NCBI GenBank assembly: GCA_903861055.1
Contig: CAIOSU010000133.1
Location: forward strand, 1 to 31,856
Direction: 5' to 3'
DNA: 31,856 bases
Origin: an uncultured bacterium
Lineage (GTDB): Bacteria; Bacteroidota; Bacteroidia; Chitinophagales; CAIOSU01
Within the stretch, counting starts at the first letter, position 1. Each line of letters starts with the position of its first letter. Under the pieces are notes generated by a model that had not been told where the DNA came from, did not search any database, and saw only the letters and a program-made list of their open reading frames with translations. Below are positions 1 through 7,296 of the stretch, piece by piece. A program made the translations under genes and the position numbers.

Positions 1-141
1 GCTTGGTATGCTATACCAGTGAGGATAGTTTTTATTGTGGTGATTTTTTTGGCAAGCAAATGGTATATAAATAGGCTATATGGCAAGCCGCTAAAAGACC
101 TGGAGCGCTGTGCTGCCGAACTGGCCAACACGGCGGAATAA
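1..141 (+). CDS. C-terminal fragment of a membrane protein (5' end outside window)
   Basis: Frame 1 is open from the first base to a TAA at 139-141 and gives 46 residues. A hydrophobic stretch (about residues 4-20, rich in Ile/Val/Phe) is followed by a basic, then mixed-charge tail that ends Glu-Leu-Ala-Asn-Thr-Ala-Glu. This looks like the last transmembrane helix and cytoplasmic tail of an inner-membrane protein whose start lies left of the window. Too little is present to name a family. It lies 72 nt upstream of another small membrane protein on the same strand, so the two may be co-transcribed. Confidence 0.5.
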   Translation, partial: AWYAIPVRIVFIVVIFLASKWYINRLYGKPLKDLERCAAELANTAE

Positions 142-213
142 TTATTTTTAAAAAAGTAAGGGTCAGTTGTAAGATTTGGAGGTAGGTGCATACTAACTGA
201 CAAAACAAGCAAC

Positions 214-582
214 ATGAATACAGAAACAACTACCGAAAAAAAGAAACCCGTATCGTTGAAGTATATTTCGGGGGGTATATTTGCCCTTATTAGCGTTATA
301 AGTTTAGTAAAGCAGGAGTATTTTGACTTTACGGTTTGGCTTACCTTAGGGCTATCAATGATATTGGCCGATATGCACTACGTACCCAAGGGTGCCGATG
401 TTAAAGATGTGCCCGTGATGCCCACTTGGCGCAAATACCTAAGTATAATATTATTTGTGATTGGTATTTCAGCATTTGGCTACATAGTAGGCCGCGATGT
501 AAAAGCAAAAGTACAAAGAGAGCAAGCGAAAAGCTCAATGGTAGTTGAGGTTAATACATCAAATAATACATCGTTCCGTTAA
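214..582 (+). CDS. Small hypothetical membrane protein
   Basis: 122 residues starting at ATG 214. A short hydrophilic, Lys/Thr-rich N-terminus is followed by three hydrophobic segments (about residues 19-33, 41-52 and 73-93) separated by short polar loops, then a charged C-terminal tail rich in Lys, Gln and Glu. No family is recognised. The last 32 nt overlap the 3' end of the convergent PARG-like gene on the other strand, so the final dozen residues are constrained by that overlap or are a recent extension. It may form a unit with the truncated membrane protein 72 nt upstream. Function unknown. Confidence 0.6.
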   Translation: MNTETTTEKKKPVSLKYISGGIFALISVISLVKQEYFDFTVWLTLGLSMILADMHYVPKGADVKDVPVMPTWRKYLSIILFVIGISAFGYIVGRDVKAKVQREQAKSSMVVEVNTSNNTSFR

Positions 583-1390
583 AGCGAGTATTGAATGGTT
601 GGAAGATGCGGTCATCATCGGTTTTGATGGCGAAAACGATATGGCGGAAACAGCCGGCAAAGTGGTCGGTGAGTTTTTCGCGGAAGAGTTCTGCAATCAT
701 TTCTGGGTCGTTACCAAATGTGCCACAGCCCCAGGCTCCTAGCACCAAGTGTTCATAGCCTTGCACGGCGCAGAGGGTAAGCATTTTCCTGATTCGAATA
801 CGCATATCATGCTCAATAAGCGCTATGTTTTGTAGCTCTAGCTTATGCACTAGGGTAGCATTTACTGCAGCAGCAGTGAGTATACTGGCCTTAAACGGTT
901 GGTCAATTAAGTCGCCCTCATCGTTCTTGAAAAACGGCACATCGGGCGAATATATCATGTGGTCGCTGTAAAGGCTGGTATGTTGTTTTTTATGGTATTG
1001 GTAAAACCCCTGCACTTTCAATTGACATGGATAAAGCGCCGAGGCACATACAAGGCTTTCTTCTTGCGAAACTGTGTCATTATCGAAACCGCCGCCTGGT
1101 TCAGTGGCAGAGGCAAAGTTGAGGCACATTACCGGGTGACCTTTTTGTACCATGCGCTTCACGGCCGCCAATGAGGTTTCGTGGGTAGCCTCAAATGTGG
1201 TAGCCATGGCATTTCGCTTGTTTCGCGTTGGCAGTTGCTCTAATTCTTCGGGAGTGTAAAGCCTTGTGTTGGCAACAGCGGTATGCAGTAAGTCCTCAAT
1301 GTTAACCTTTTGATTTTGCTTATTGACGTAAAATCCCCGCTCAATGATTTGTAAGGTGTTCTGCGCAATTACTTGTTCTATTTGACCCAT
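551..1390 (-). CDS. Microbial poly(ADP-ribose) glycohydrolase-like protein (TIGR02452/DUF2263)
   Basis: 279 residues from ATG at 1390 (a GTG two codons upstream is less likely). An N-terminal helical region is followed by a macrodomain-like fold. The PARG signature is intact: Gly-Gly-Gly at residues 99-101, seven residues, then Gln-Glu-Glu at 109-111, which in this family supplies the catalytic glutamate and ribose contacts. A second Gly-rich loop, GAWGCGTFGNDP (218-229), fits the phosphate-binding loop. The family removes ADP-ribose from proteins and turns over ADP-ribosyl signals. The gene stands alone on the minus strand, 201 nt after the DUF3127 gene, and its end overlaps the convergent membrane protein by 32 nt. 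The family call is firm; the cellular substrate is unknown. Confidence 0.88.
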   Translation of the reverse strand: MGQIEQVIAQNTLQIIERGFYVNKQNQKVNIEDLLHTAVANTRLYTPEELEQLPTRNKRNAMATTFEATHETSLAAVKRMVQKGHPVMCLNFASATEPGGGFDNDTVSQEESLVCASALYPCQLKVQGFYQYHKKQHTSLYSDHMIYSPDVPFFKNDEGDLIDQPFKASILTAAAVNATLVHKLELQNIALIEHDMRIRIRKMLTLCAVQGYEHLVLGAWGCGTFGNDPEMIAELFREKLTDHFAGCFRHIVFAIKTDDDRIFQPFNTRFNGTMYYLMY

Positions 1391-1591
1391 ATACACTCAA
1401 ATGCCGATTGAATAGGCAAATATCGGATATAACGAACGTATTAGCAGTTAGTATCTAGAAAATACTGACGGCTGACCTCATCTATACTCAAAACACAGTA
1501 TTCACGATGAGCATTAATACAGTATATGGTTATATGCTGCAAATGCCACAAATGATTAAAAACAGCAGATTAAGCTTACTTAAAGGATGGA

Positions 1592-1975
1592 TTAAAACGG
1601 CAAATCGTCATTGAAATCGCCTGCTGGTGGCGGGGTATCCAAGCCATTATCTGGTGGCAAATCTTGCCCATAAGGATTGTTTTCGCCTTGCGATTCAATA
1701 CGCCATGCATCAAGGTTGGTAAAGTATGATACTTTGCCCGCATTCTCCCATTTGTTGCCACGGATGTTGAAGTGTACCTTAACGGTATCGCCAACTTTGT
1801 ACTTGTTTAGTAGGTCGCACTTATCGCCCGTCGATTGGAATTTTACATAGTCGGTAATGGAGCGATCACCAATGTTACTGGTGTTTTCCATTATAAACTC
1901 ACGCTTGCGAAAACGCTCGCTTTTCTGTTCGGTTGGGAATATTTCGTAAAGTTTTCCTACTATTTCAAAGTTCAT
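1592..1975 (-). CDS. DUF3127 family protein, OB-fold-like with SSB-like C-terminal tip
   Basis: 127 residues from ATG 1975 (an upstream in-frame TTG at 1984 is possible but unnecessary). Residues 1-95 match the DUF3127 pattern: an opening MNFEIVGKLYEIF, then a FRKREFIME strand, a basic/aromatic core and FTNLDAWRIE. The family is thought to be OB-fold-like and related to single-stranded DNA-binding proteins; its role is not established. After a Pro/Gly/Asn-rich linker (about 97-119) the protein ends DFNDDLPF, almost the acidic tip that lets SSB recruit repair and replication proteins. A TAnnTTTG-type -7 box (TATTTTTG, 2007-2000) lies 24 nt upstream of the start. Confidence 0.85.
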   Translation of the reverse strand: MNFEIVGKLYEIFPTEQKSERFRKREFIMENTSNIGDRSITDYVKFQSTGDKCDLLNKYKVGDTVKVHFNIRGNKWENAGKVSYFTNLDAWRIESQGENNPYGQDLPPDNGLDTPPPAGDFNDDLPF

Positions 1976-1999
1976 GGTATGCAATTATTTAGCGAGTGT

Positions 2000-2007
2000 C
2001 AAAAATA
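2000..2007 (-). promoter_or_regulatory. -7 promoter element for the DUF3127 gene
   Basis: TATTTTTG read on the minus strand fits the Bacteroidota -7 consensus TAnnTTTG and sits 24 nt before the ATG at 1975. No convincing -33 TTTG is seen at 19-21 bp, so the assignment rests on the -7 box and position. Confidence 0.38.
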
Positions 2008-2024
2008 TGAATTTCTACTTTAAT

Positions 2025-2174
2025 TTGGTTGATTGGTTATTGGTAAATTCGTTATTGGTGTAAAATAAAAAAAAACACGAAACTGCCAATTACCTTCCAG
2101 CTTGCGGTATACATTGCAAATAAATTATTGGTAGATACATAAACCAATTAACCAATAACGGATTAACTAGTTAA
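2025..2174. repeat. Intergenic 7-8 bp degenerate repeats with a 10-bp inverted repeat
   Basis: The 262-nt gap between the divergent DUF3127 and GbsR genes contains two clusters. The left one (2025-2060) has repeated (G/T)ATTGGT units; the right one (2142-2174) has units AACCAATT, AACCAAT, AACGGATT and AACTAGTT. CGTTATTGGT (2050-2059) and ACCAATAACG (2151-2160) form a perfect 10-bp inverted repeat about 91 nt apart. This looks like low-complexity repeat spread, possibly able to form a cruciform, rather than a gene. Confidence 0.55.
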
Positions 2175-2204
2175 ATAAATTAGAATTCACTTTTTCAGAA
2201 GTTA

Positions 2205-2233
2205 TTGAAAGTGTAGAGAGTATAGTATCTTTG
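2205..2233 (+). promoter_or_regulatory. Promoter of the GbsR/MarR regulator gene
   Basis: TTG at 2205-2207 and TATCTTTG at 2226-2233 are separated by 18 nt and match the Bacteroidota -33/-7 pattern. The -7 box ends only four bases before the ATG at 2238, so transcription would begin at or next to the start codon and the mRNA would be leaderless or nearly so. Confidence 0.55.
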
Positions 2234-2237
2234 CAAG

Positions 2238-2756
2238 ATGCAATTACAAGAAGGCAGGGACAAATTTATACAAGCTTGGGGCACATTGGGCTCAAGTTGG
2301 GGCATCAATCGCACCATGGCACAAATACATGCCCTATTGCTCATTTCGCCAATAGCATTATCTACCGAGGAGATTATGGATGCCTTGGGCATATCAAGGG
2401 GTAATGTAAATATGAATGTGCGCTCCCTGATGGATTGGGGTATTGTGCATAAGGAGTTGCGCCCTGGCGACCGCAAAGAATACTTTCATGCTGAAAAGGA
2501 CATTTACCTTACGGCCATGAAAATTATGCGCGAACGCAGAAAGCGTGAATTGGAGCCATTAATTACTATCATGGCCCAATTGAAACAAGTCGAGAAACTA
2601 GAAACGCCAGAAGGGCAAGCACTAACCAAAGCAGTGCACGATATTGACCATTTTGCCCATCAAGCTGATACGGTGCTTACTACTATGGAGAAAATGACCA
2701 GTAATTGGTTTACCCAACAGTTTCTTAGCGTAATCAAGAAGATTAAGCCGTTGTAA
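2238..2756 (+). CDS. GbsR/MarR-family transcriptional regulator
   Basis: 172 residues from ATG 2238. A winged helix-turn-helix spans roughly residues 25-85, with the recognition region around ALGISRGNVNMNVRSL and a wing-like segment LRPGDRKEYF. The C-terminal half is long amphipathic helices (about 95-170) likely used for dimerisation. This arrangement is typical of the GbsR branch of MarR-like proteins, which in other bacteria control osmoprotectant or transporter genes. No target gene lies directly downstream: the next plus-strand genes are a toxin-antitoxin pair after 97 nt. The gene is divergent from DUF3127 and may repress its own promoter, whose -7 box abuts the start. Confidence 0.85.
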   Translation: MQLQEGRDKFIQAWGTLGSSWGINRTMAQIHALLLISPIALSTEEIMDALGISRGNVNMNVRSLMDWGIVHKELRPGDRKEYFHAEKDIYLTAMKIMRERRKRELEPLITIMAQLKQVEKLETPEGQALTKAVHDIDHFAHQADTVLTTMEKMTSNWFTQQFLSVIKKIKPL

Positions 2757-2831
2757 GCGACGATTTTTTCACCCGATTTGACAGCTTCACATTTCCTTGA
2801 ATGTTCCTTGGGCTTTTTGCGTTTATATAGC

Positions 2832-2839
2832 TATCTTGA
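2832..2839 (+). promoter_or_regulatory. Possible -7 element of the toxin-antitoxin operon
   Basis: TATCTTGA resembles TAnnTTTG with two mismatches and lies 14 nt upstream of the antitoxin ATG. TTG at 2808-2810, 21 nt upstream, could be the -33 element. The position suits an autoregulated toxin-antitoxin promoter; the match is imperfect. Confidence 0.3.
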
Positions 2840-2853
2840 ATTACTTATATGCT

Positions 2854-3087
2854 ATGACAACCCTCACTGTAAAATTAACTGATCCGAAGTACGCAGAAAT
2901 GCTGGAAGCTATGCTCCGGTCAATGGACTTTGTGGCAGATGTGGAACGCACTGAAGATAATTACCAGCTTACCAATGCAGAAATATTGATGTTGGAAGAG
3001 CGTAGGGAGGAGTATCTTAAAAATCCTAGCCAAACGCGTAGTTGGGATGAAGTGCAAGCAGAGCTTAAATCAAAGTATGGCCTATAG
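2854..3087 (+). CDS. Antitoxin of a RelB/ParE-type toxin-antitoxin module
   Basis: 77 residues from ATG 2854; an upstream in-frame start at 2797 would add a hydrophobic, atypical N-terminus. The protein is small, acidic and charged, with an N-terminal strand MTTLTVKL followed by helices. The C-terminal part has the SWDEVQAELKSKY pattern seen in many Bacteroidota addiction-module antitoxins, where it wraps around the toxin. The stop overlaps the toxin start by 11 nt, so translation is coupled, as is usual for these pairs. The expected role is to neutralise the downstream ParE/RelE-like toxin and repress the operon. Family naming is by pattern and context. Confidence 0.78.
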   Translation: MTTLTVKLTDPKYAEMLEAMLRSMDFVADVERTEDNYQLTNAEILMLEERREEYLKNPSQTRSWDEVQAELKSKYGL

Positions 3088-3382
3088 TTTGCGCTTAATA
3101 AGCAAGGCAGAATTGGATGTTGCCGCTGCCATAGAATGGTATTTTGCTATCGACAAAAAACTAGCGCTTGACTTTTTCGAAGAGCTTAATGCTGGTTTAA
3201 AGCTTTTACAAACTTACCCAGTCGCGTTTCCAACTGTCCATCTCGATTTAAGAATCTTTGTTTTGAAACGATTTCCCTATAAGGTAGTTTACCTTGTTAA
3301 TATTGATGATACTGAAATAGTAATTCAGTCGGTAACACATGATAAACGAAACCCAGCAAGGTGGCAAGACTTAGCTAAATAA
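3077..3382 (+). CDS. RelE/ParE-family toxin
   Basis: 101 residues from ATG 3077, inside the end of the antitoxin gene. The pattern fits the RelE/ParE fold: an N-terminal strand and helix (SLRLISKAELDVAAAIEWY), a second helix (FFEELNAGLKLLQTYP), then beta strands with FVLKRFPYKVVYLV and the C-terminal signature IQSVTHDKRNPARW. In this superfamily RelE members cleave mRNA in the ribosome and ParE members poison DNA gyrase. The His-Asp-Lys-Arg-Asn-Pro ending is more like the ParE/RelE-like YoeB-distant group common in Bacteroidota, so the actual target cannot be read from sequence. The ORF is intact. Confidence 0.85.
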   Translation: MAYSLRLISKAELDVAAAIEWYFAIDKKLALDFFEELNAGLKLLQTYPVAFPTVHLDLRIFVLKRFPYKVVYLVNIDDTEIVIQSVTHDKRNPARWQDLAK

Positions 3383-3393
3383 AAACAATACAC

Positions 3394-4014
3394 TTACGGT
3401 ATCACTGTCCTCGCAGTCATTTTCAATGCAGTAGCTTCAATTTGGTCGCCTGTAAGTGGGTTGTGAAGTCTTACGGTAAAGGTCAATTTTGTAATGTATT
3501 TCGAGAAACCATCGTTGGTATTGGCCGTATGGCTAGATACATTAAAGGCCCAGTTTGGTTGGTTTTCCGGGTCTTTGTCGGTTGTCCAAAAGGTACCCAT
3601 TGAATCAATGTACACCACCGCCGCACCCGCTTTTAAGTTGGCATCGGGAGCAATGGCATTTAAGGTACCATATCCGGTGTTGTAATTGCCGGTGCGCACA
3701 GTGGCTTCTTTTTGGGCTGCGGTAGGTTCAGTTGCAAAAACATCGATAAAGTAAATGCGCAAGGTATCGTTGGCGCTGCCAAACTCCGTAAACTGGCGGA
3801 ACAAGTAATTACCAGCTGTATCTATTACTCCGCCACCTGAACCAACACCATTGGTATAGCCCACTAGCGCTTGTTTCAATTCAATAGTATCGCCGTTGAT
3901 AACTACCTTGCCGTAAAAACTACCTTGGTTTATATCGCCGTTTTTATCGGAGTCCTTTTTACATGATGCGAAAGCAAACACTAGGGCAATAGACAATAGC
4001 AGGGTAGATTTCAT
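3394..4014 (-). CDS. Hypothetical lipoprotein
   Basis: 206 residues from ATG 4014. A signal peptide (1-17) ends in a lipobox with Cys18 (FASC), followed by Lys-Lys-Asp-Ser-Asp, a charged start seen in lipoproteins exported to the Bacteroidota cell surface. The mature part is rich in Thr, Asn, Gly and beta-strand patterns (for example GSFYGKVVINGDTIEL) and looks like a compact beta-sandwich domain. No known family is recognised. It starts 47 nt after the threonine synthase stop on the same strand but has its own -7 box (4049-4042), so it is probably transcribed independently. Confidence 0.75.
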   Translation of the reverse strand: MKSTLLLSIALVFAFASCKKDSDKNGDINQGSFYGKVVINGDTIELKQALVGYTNGVGSGGGVIDTAGNYLFRQFTEFGSANDTLRIYFIDVFATEPTAAQKEATVRTGNYNTGYGTLNAIAPDANLKAGAAVVYIDSMGTFWTTDKDPENQPNWAFNVSSHTANTNDGFSKYITKLTFTVRLHNPLTGDQIEATALKMTARTVIP

Positions 4015-4041
4015 AACAGGATATTTGTTATGCTAAAATAG

Positions 4042-4049
4042 CAAATATA
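4042..4049 (-). promoter_or_regulatory. -7 promoter element of the lipoprotein gene
   Basis: TATATTTG on the minus strand fits TAnnTTTG exactly and lies 27 nt before the ATG at 4014. No -33 TTTG is found at the ideal distance; the upstream half would overlap the end of the threonine synthase gene. Confidence 0.4.
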
Positions 4050-4061
4050 TTACATATCAAC

Positions 4062-5351
4062 CTACAAATGCGCCTTCAAAGCTTCTAGGTCGGCTTCTAT
4101 TTTATGTGCCAATTTGGGCAGGTGTTGCAGGCTAGCCAATGCTTCCGGTATTTCTACCTTATTACCGGTAACTTCTTCTACTACTTCAATAAATTTGGCA
4201 GGGTGAGCCGTCTCTAAGAAAATGCCAATGGCTGGTTCGGTTTGCAAGTATTGTTTCAAGGCTAAATAGCCAACTGCTCCGTGAGGGTCGGTTAGGTAAC
4301 CAGTACGTTGTTGTATTTCTTTTACAGCGAACTTGGTCTCGGCATCCGTTATGGCATAGCCCACCAAGTCGTTGGCCAGGGCATCATGGTCGTTATTATA
4401 CAAATCCATCATGCGGGCAAAGTTGCTCGGGTTGCCTACATCCATAGCATTGCTGCATGTAGCTACCGATGGGCGAGGGATATATGTCCCAGTTTGCAGG
4501 TATTGCGGCACCACATCGTTGGCATTGGTGGCGGCCACAAATCGGTGGATAGGTAAGCCCATACGCTTGGCGATAAGACCAGCCGAAATATTGCCAAAGT
4601 TGCCCGACGGAACACAAACCACTACCTTATCATCTTTACCTGCTGGCAATTGGCTCCAAGCATAATGGTAGTAAAAGCTCTGAGGTACCAAGCGTGCAAT
4701 GTTAATGCTATTGGCGGAGGTAAGGTTTACGCGCTTGTTAAGTTCTTCGTCAGCAAAGGCTAATTTTACCAGTGCTTGGCAATCATCGAAACTGCCATTT
4801 ACTTCTAGGGCAGTAATGTTTTGCCCTAAGGTAGTTAGTTGCTTTTCTTGCAACGGGCTTACTTTGCCGCTAGGGTATAAAATCACCACCCTTATACCGG
4901 GTACATTTAAAAAGCCATGCGCCACGGCACTGCCAGTATCGCCGCTGGTTGCTACAAGCACAGTTACTTCTTTGTCTTCGTCTTTAAGAAAATGACCTAG
5001 TAACCTAGCCATAAACCTAGCCCCAACATCTTTAAACGCTAAGGTAGGACCGTGGAACAATTCCAAGCTATAAATATCCTCTTCAACTTCAACCAACGGT
5101 ATCTGGAAATTGAGGCTATCCTCCACTATCCGCCTCAAATCAGTTAGTTCTAAATCGTTGCGGAAGAGGGCCCAAGAAACTTTCAAGGCTATTTCATCAA
5201 AAGGTAGGCCTTTAAGGTTTGCGTAAAACGTTTCTGGCAATATCGGAATCTGCTGGGGCATATACAAACCCTTGTCGGGTGCTTGTCCGCTGGTAACTGC
5301 CTGCTTGAGGGTGGCGTGGTGGCCACGGTTGTTGGTCGAATAGTAATACAT
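4062..5351 (-). CDS. thrC: Threonine synthase
   Basis: 429 residues from ATG 5351; the longer frame to a TTG at 5399 is not needed, because MYYYSTNNRG is the usual N-terminus of this enzyme. It is a PLP enzyme that converts O-phospho-L-homoserine to L-threonine, the last step of threonine synthesis, in the cytoplasm. The PLP-binding lysine is Lys107 in LAFKDVGARF. ATSGDTGSA and the Gly-rich PSGNFGNISAG motif bind phosphate, and length and motif order are normal for the bacterial type. thrA/thrB are not next to it on the side seen here; a separate receptor-kinase operon is upstream, so it may be a single-gene unit. A near-consensus -7 box CATCTTTG lies 7 nt before the start. Confidence 0.95.
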   Translation of the reverse strand: MYYYSTNNRGHHATLKQAVTSGQAPDKGLYMPQQIPILPETFYANLKGLPFDEIALKVSWALFRNDLELTDLRRIVEDSLNFQIPLVEVEEDIYSLELFHGPTLAFKDVGARFMARLLGHFLKDEDKEVTVLVATSGDTGSAVAHGFLNVPGIRVVILYPSGKVSPLQEKQLTTLGQNITALEVNGSFDDCQALVKLAFADEELNKRVNLTSANSINIARLVPQSFYYHYAWSQLPAGKDDKVVVCVPSGNFGNISAGLIAKRMGLPIHRFVAATNANDVVPQYLQTGTYIPRPSVATCSNAMDVGNPSNFARMMDLYNNDHDALANDLVGYAITDAETKFAVKEIQQRTGYLTDPHGAVGYLALKQYLQTEPAIGIFLETAHPAKFIEVVEEVTGNKVEIPEALASLQHLPKLAHKIEADLEALKAHL

Positions 5352-5464
5352 GGTAATGCAAAGATGTAAAAAATGGCATTGCAAGGCGCTTGTTGCCAAC
5401 TAGAAGATGAGAAATTCTTCAATACCGATATCGCAACCAACTTGGTGGATAATGGCTAAAACGC

Positions 5465-6226
5465 TCATTGGTCTAGCCAAAGTTTAAAATCGGCAACTCG
5501 TTCTCGGCTTACAAAACTATCATCCAGATGATTTTCTTGGTGCAAGTCTAGTTTCAACCTGCCATTAAAATGCGGGTGTATTTTCTTAATCGATTCCAAG
5601 TGAATCAATAATTTTCGGCTTACTCTAAAAAATAGTTTTGGATCTAGAACTGATTGCAGTTGCTCTAAGGTTTGGTCTACCAAATGCTTTTTACCCCCCT
5701 TAGTAATGGCCATTACCACCCCTTGGTCGGCAAAGAAGTAGACCACCTCTGCTACCTGCAGGTAAGCCAGTGTTTGGCCAGTTTTTATTAGTAGGCGCTC
5801 TTTGTATTCGGGCCTGCGCATAGCTTGCAATAGTTGCTCAATACCCGCTCTATCGTATTGCTGTGGAGCTTGAAAATACTTTCGGTATTTGTCCATTGCT
5901 TGATTAAACTCCGAAGGCTCTATTGGCTTCAAGAGATAGTCGACACTATTGAGCTTAAATGCTTTTAGCATGTAATCGTCGTAGGCGGTGGTAAATATTA
6001 CTGGGGCGGTTACTTCTGCTTGAATAAAAATGTCAAAGCTCACCCCATCGGCCAACTGAATATCTAAAAACAGTAAATCGGGGTGCTTAAAGGTACGCAA
6101 CCACTTAACTGCCGCTTCAACACTATCTAGCACATCTAGCACCACAATATTACTATCAAAAGCATTTATAAGCCGTTGCAGCTGTTTAGCTGCTGGTGCC
6201 TCGTCTTCAATTATTAAAACCCTCAT
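5465..6226 (-). CDS. LytTR-family response regulator
   Basis: 253 residues from ATG 6226. An N-terminal receiver domain (1-120) has the acidic pair Glu7-Asp8, phosphoacceptor Asp55 in LLFLDIQL, the Thr in FTTAYDDY and Lys in YLLKPIEP. A linker leads to a C-terminal LytTR DNA-binding domain (about 145-250) with LLIKTGQTLAYLQVAEVVYF and FFRVSRKLLIHLESI. The first four bases overlap the end of the kinase gene (ATGA), so translation is coupled. It should be phosphorylated by the adjacent LytS-type kinase and bind promoter DNA; the obvious candidate target is its own operon, which begins with a TonB-dependent receptor. Confidence 0.93.
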   Translation of the reverse strand: MRVLIIEDEAPAAKQLQRLINAFDSNIVVLDVLDSVEAAVKWLRTFKHPDLLFLDIQLADGVSFDIFIQAEVTAPVIFTTAYDDYMLKAFKLNSVDYLLKPIEPSEFNQAMDKYRKYFQAPQQYDRAGIEQLLQAMRRPEYKERLLIKTGQTLAYLQVAEVVYFFADQGVVMAITKGGKKHLVDQTLEQLQSVLDPKLFFRVSRKLLIHLESIKKIHPHFNGRLKLDLHQENHLDDSFVSRERVADFKLWLDQ

Positions 6227-7278
6227 GCAGTAGCTGCTTTGTTTATTAAAGGCAATGCCACTATAAAGGCATTAGTGCTTACTATAGTCTCTACCTCTCT
6301 ACCGCTAGCAAACAAGTATCGGTGGCTAATGTTTTTTAGGCCGGTACCTGTTGAGTCCATTACTTGGTGTTTCAATTGCAAGTTGTTGCGTACCACAATT
6401 GTTTGGTCGTCTTTGCCTACCGAAATTTCAATTTGCAGGGGTTTTTCTGTTGAAACTATGTTGTGTTTCATAGCATTTTCTAGGAGCATTTGCAGGCTTA
6501 AGGGCACTACTTGGTGCTCCATTAAGTGTTCGGGTAGAGAAAGTTTTATTATCAAGTTATCTCCAAAGCGTATTTTTTGCAAGAAGATATAGGAGTTCAA
6601 AAAATCCAGTTCTTCGCTTAAGGTTATTAGCTCACGGTCTTTTATTTCTAAAATATAACGGTATACTTTGCTCATTTTTCTAACAAATTCTACAGCCACC
6701 TCTTTATTGTCAGGTATTATGGATACTAAGGTGTTGAGGCTATTGAACAGAAAGTGGGGGTTCACTTGGTTTTTAAGGGTTTCTAGTTGCGATTGGACCA
6801 TCTCACGTTTCAATTGTTCCGTTTCGGCCACTGAGCGCATATACCGTTTCATGAAATATATGGACTCATAAATGGCAATAACCAACATACTGCTGAACAG
6901 ACTTGCTGACAAGCCTCCGATAGTATTGCTATAAATTTGGGAAGGATCATTTTTAAGGAAGTAACAAATTAGGGGGTCGAGGATTAGAAATATGGACGAA
7001 GAAAACAAAACGGTATTAATCAACTGCCAAGTAAGTCTTTTGGCTTCATCGCCTACCTTGCTGAAACGCAAACGGCCTATTATCATTAATTGCCTATTGC
7101 CCTCCCAAAGTATTAAGGTAAAAAACAGCGAAACAACAAAGCTGATGGCATACATTACGAGCCCTTCTTCAAAACGCTCATTAAGAAAAATGATGGGTGT
7201 GGCAAAGGCCACAATGGGCACGCCGAAAATGCGTGCCCAGTTGTCGTTAAAGCCTAATGTTTCTTCGTGCTTATTCAT
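6223..7278 (-). CDS. LytS-type sensor histidine kinase (PF06580 family)
   Basis: 351 residues from ATG 7278. Four hydrophobic helices (about 15-32, 40-58, 88-106, 121-140) form a membrane sensor without a large extracellular domain. A coiled region (147-170) leads to the His_kinase domain with phospho-His175 in NQVNPHFLFNSLN, then an HATPase domain with N-box LLENAMKHN (Asn268) and G-box GTGLKNI (311-317). It sits 18 nt after the receptor stop and overlaps the regulator start. With no periplasmic sensor domain it probably senses a membrane or partner-protein signal; the receptor in the same operon is an attractive candidate (inference). Confidence 0.93.
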   Translation of the reverse strand: MNKHEETLGFNDNWARIFGVPIVAFATPIIFLNERFEEGLVMYAISFVVSLFFTLILWEGNRQLMIIGRLRFSKVGDEAKRLTWQLINTVLFSSSIFLILDPLICYFLKNDPSQIYSNTIGGLSASLFSSMLVIAIYESIYFMKRYMRSVAETEQLKREMVQSQLETLKNQVNPHFLFNSLNTLVSIIPDNKEVAVEFVRKMSKVYRYILEIKDRELITLSEELDFLNSYIFLQKIRFGDNLIIKLSLPEHLMEHQVVPLSLQMLLENAMKHNIVSTEKPLQIEISVGKDDQTIVVRNNLQLKHQVMDSTGTGLKNISHRYLFASGREVETIVSTNAFIVALPLINKAATA

Positions 7279-7296
7279 AAAGGGTGTATCCCAAAG

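Noticed and set aside
545..742. 65-residue open frame antisense to the PARG-like gene
   Set aside because: Shadow of a conserved domain; no independent support.
4372..4665. Open frames on the plus strand inside thrC
   Set aside because: They are opposite-strand shadows of a strongly conserved gene and have no coding pattern of their own.
5189..5440. 83-residue open frame across the thrC start
   Set aside because: Mostly within thrC in another frame, no recognisable features.
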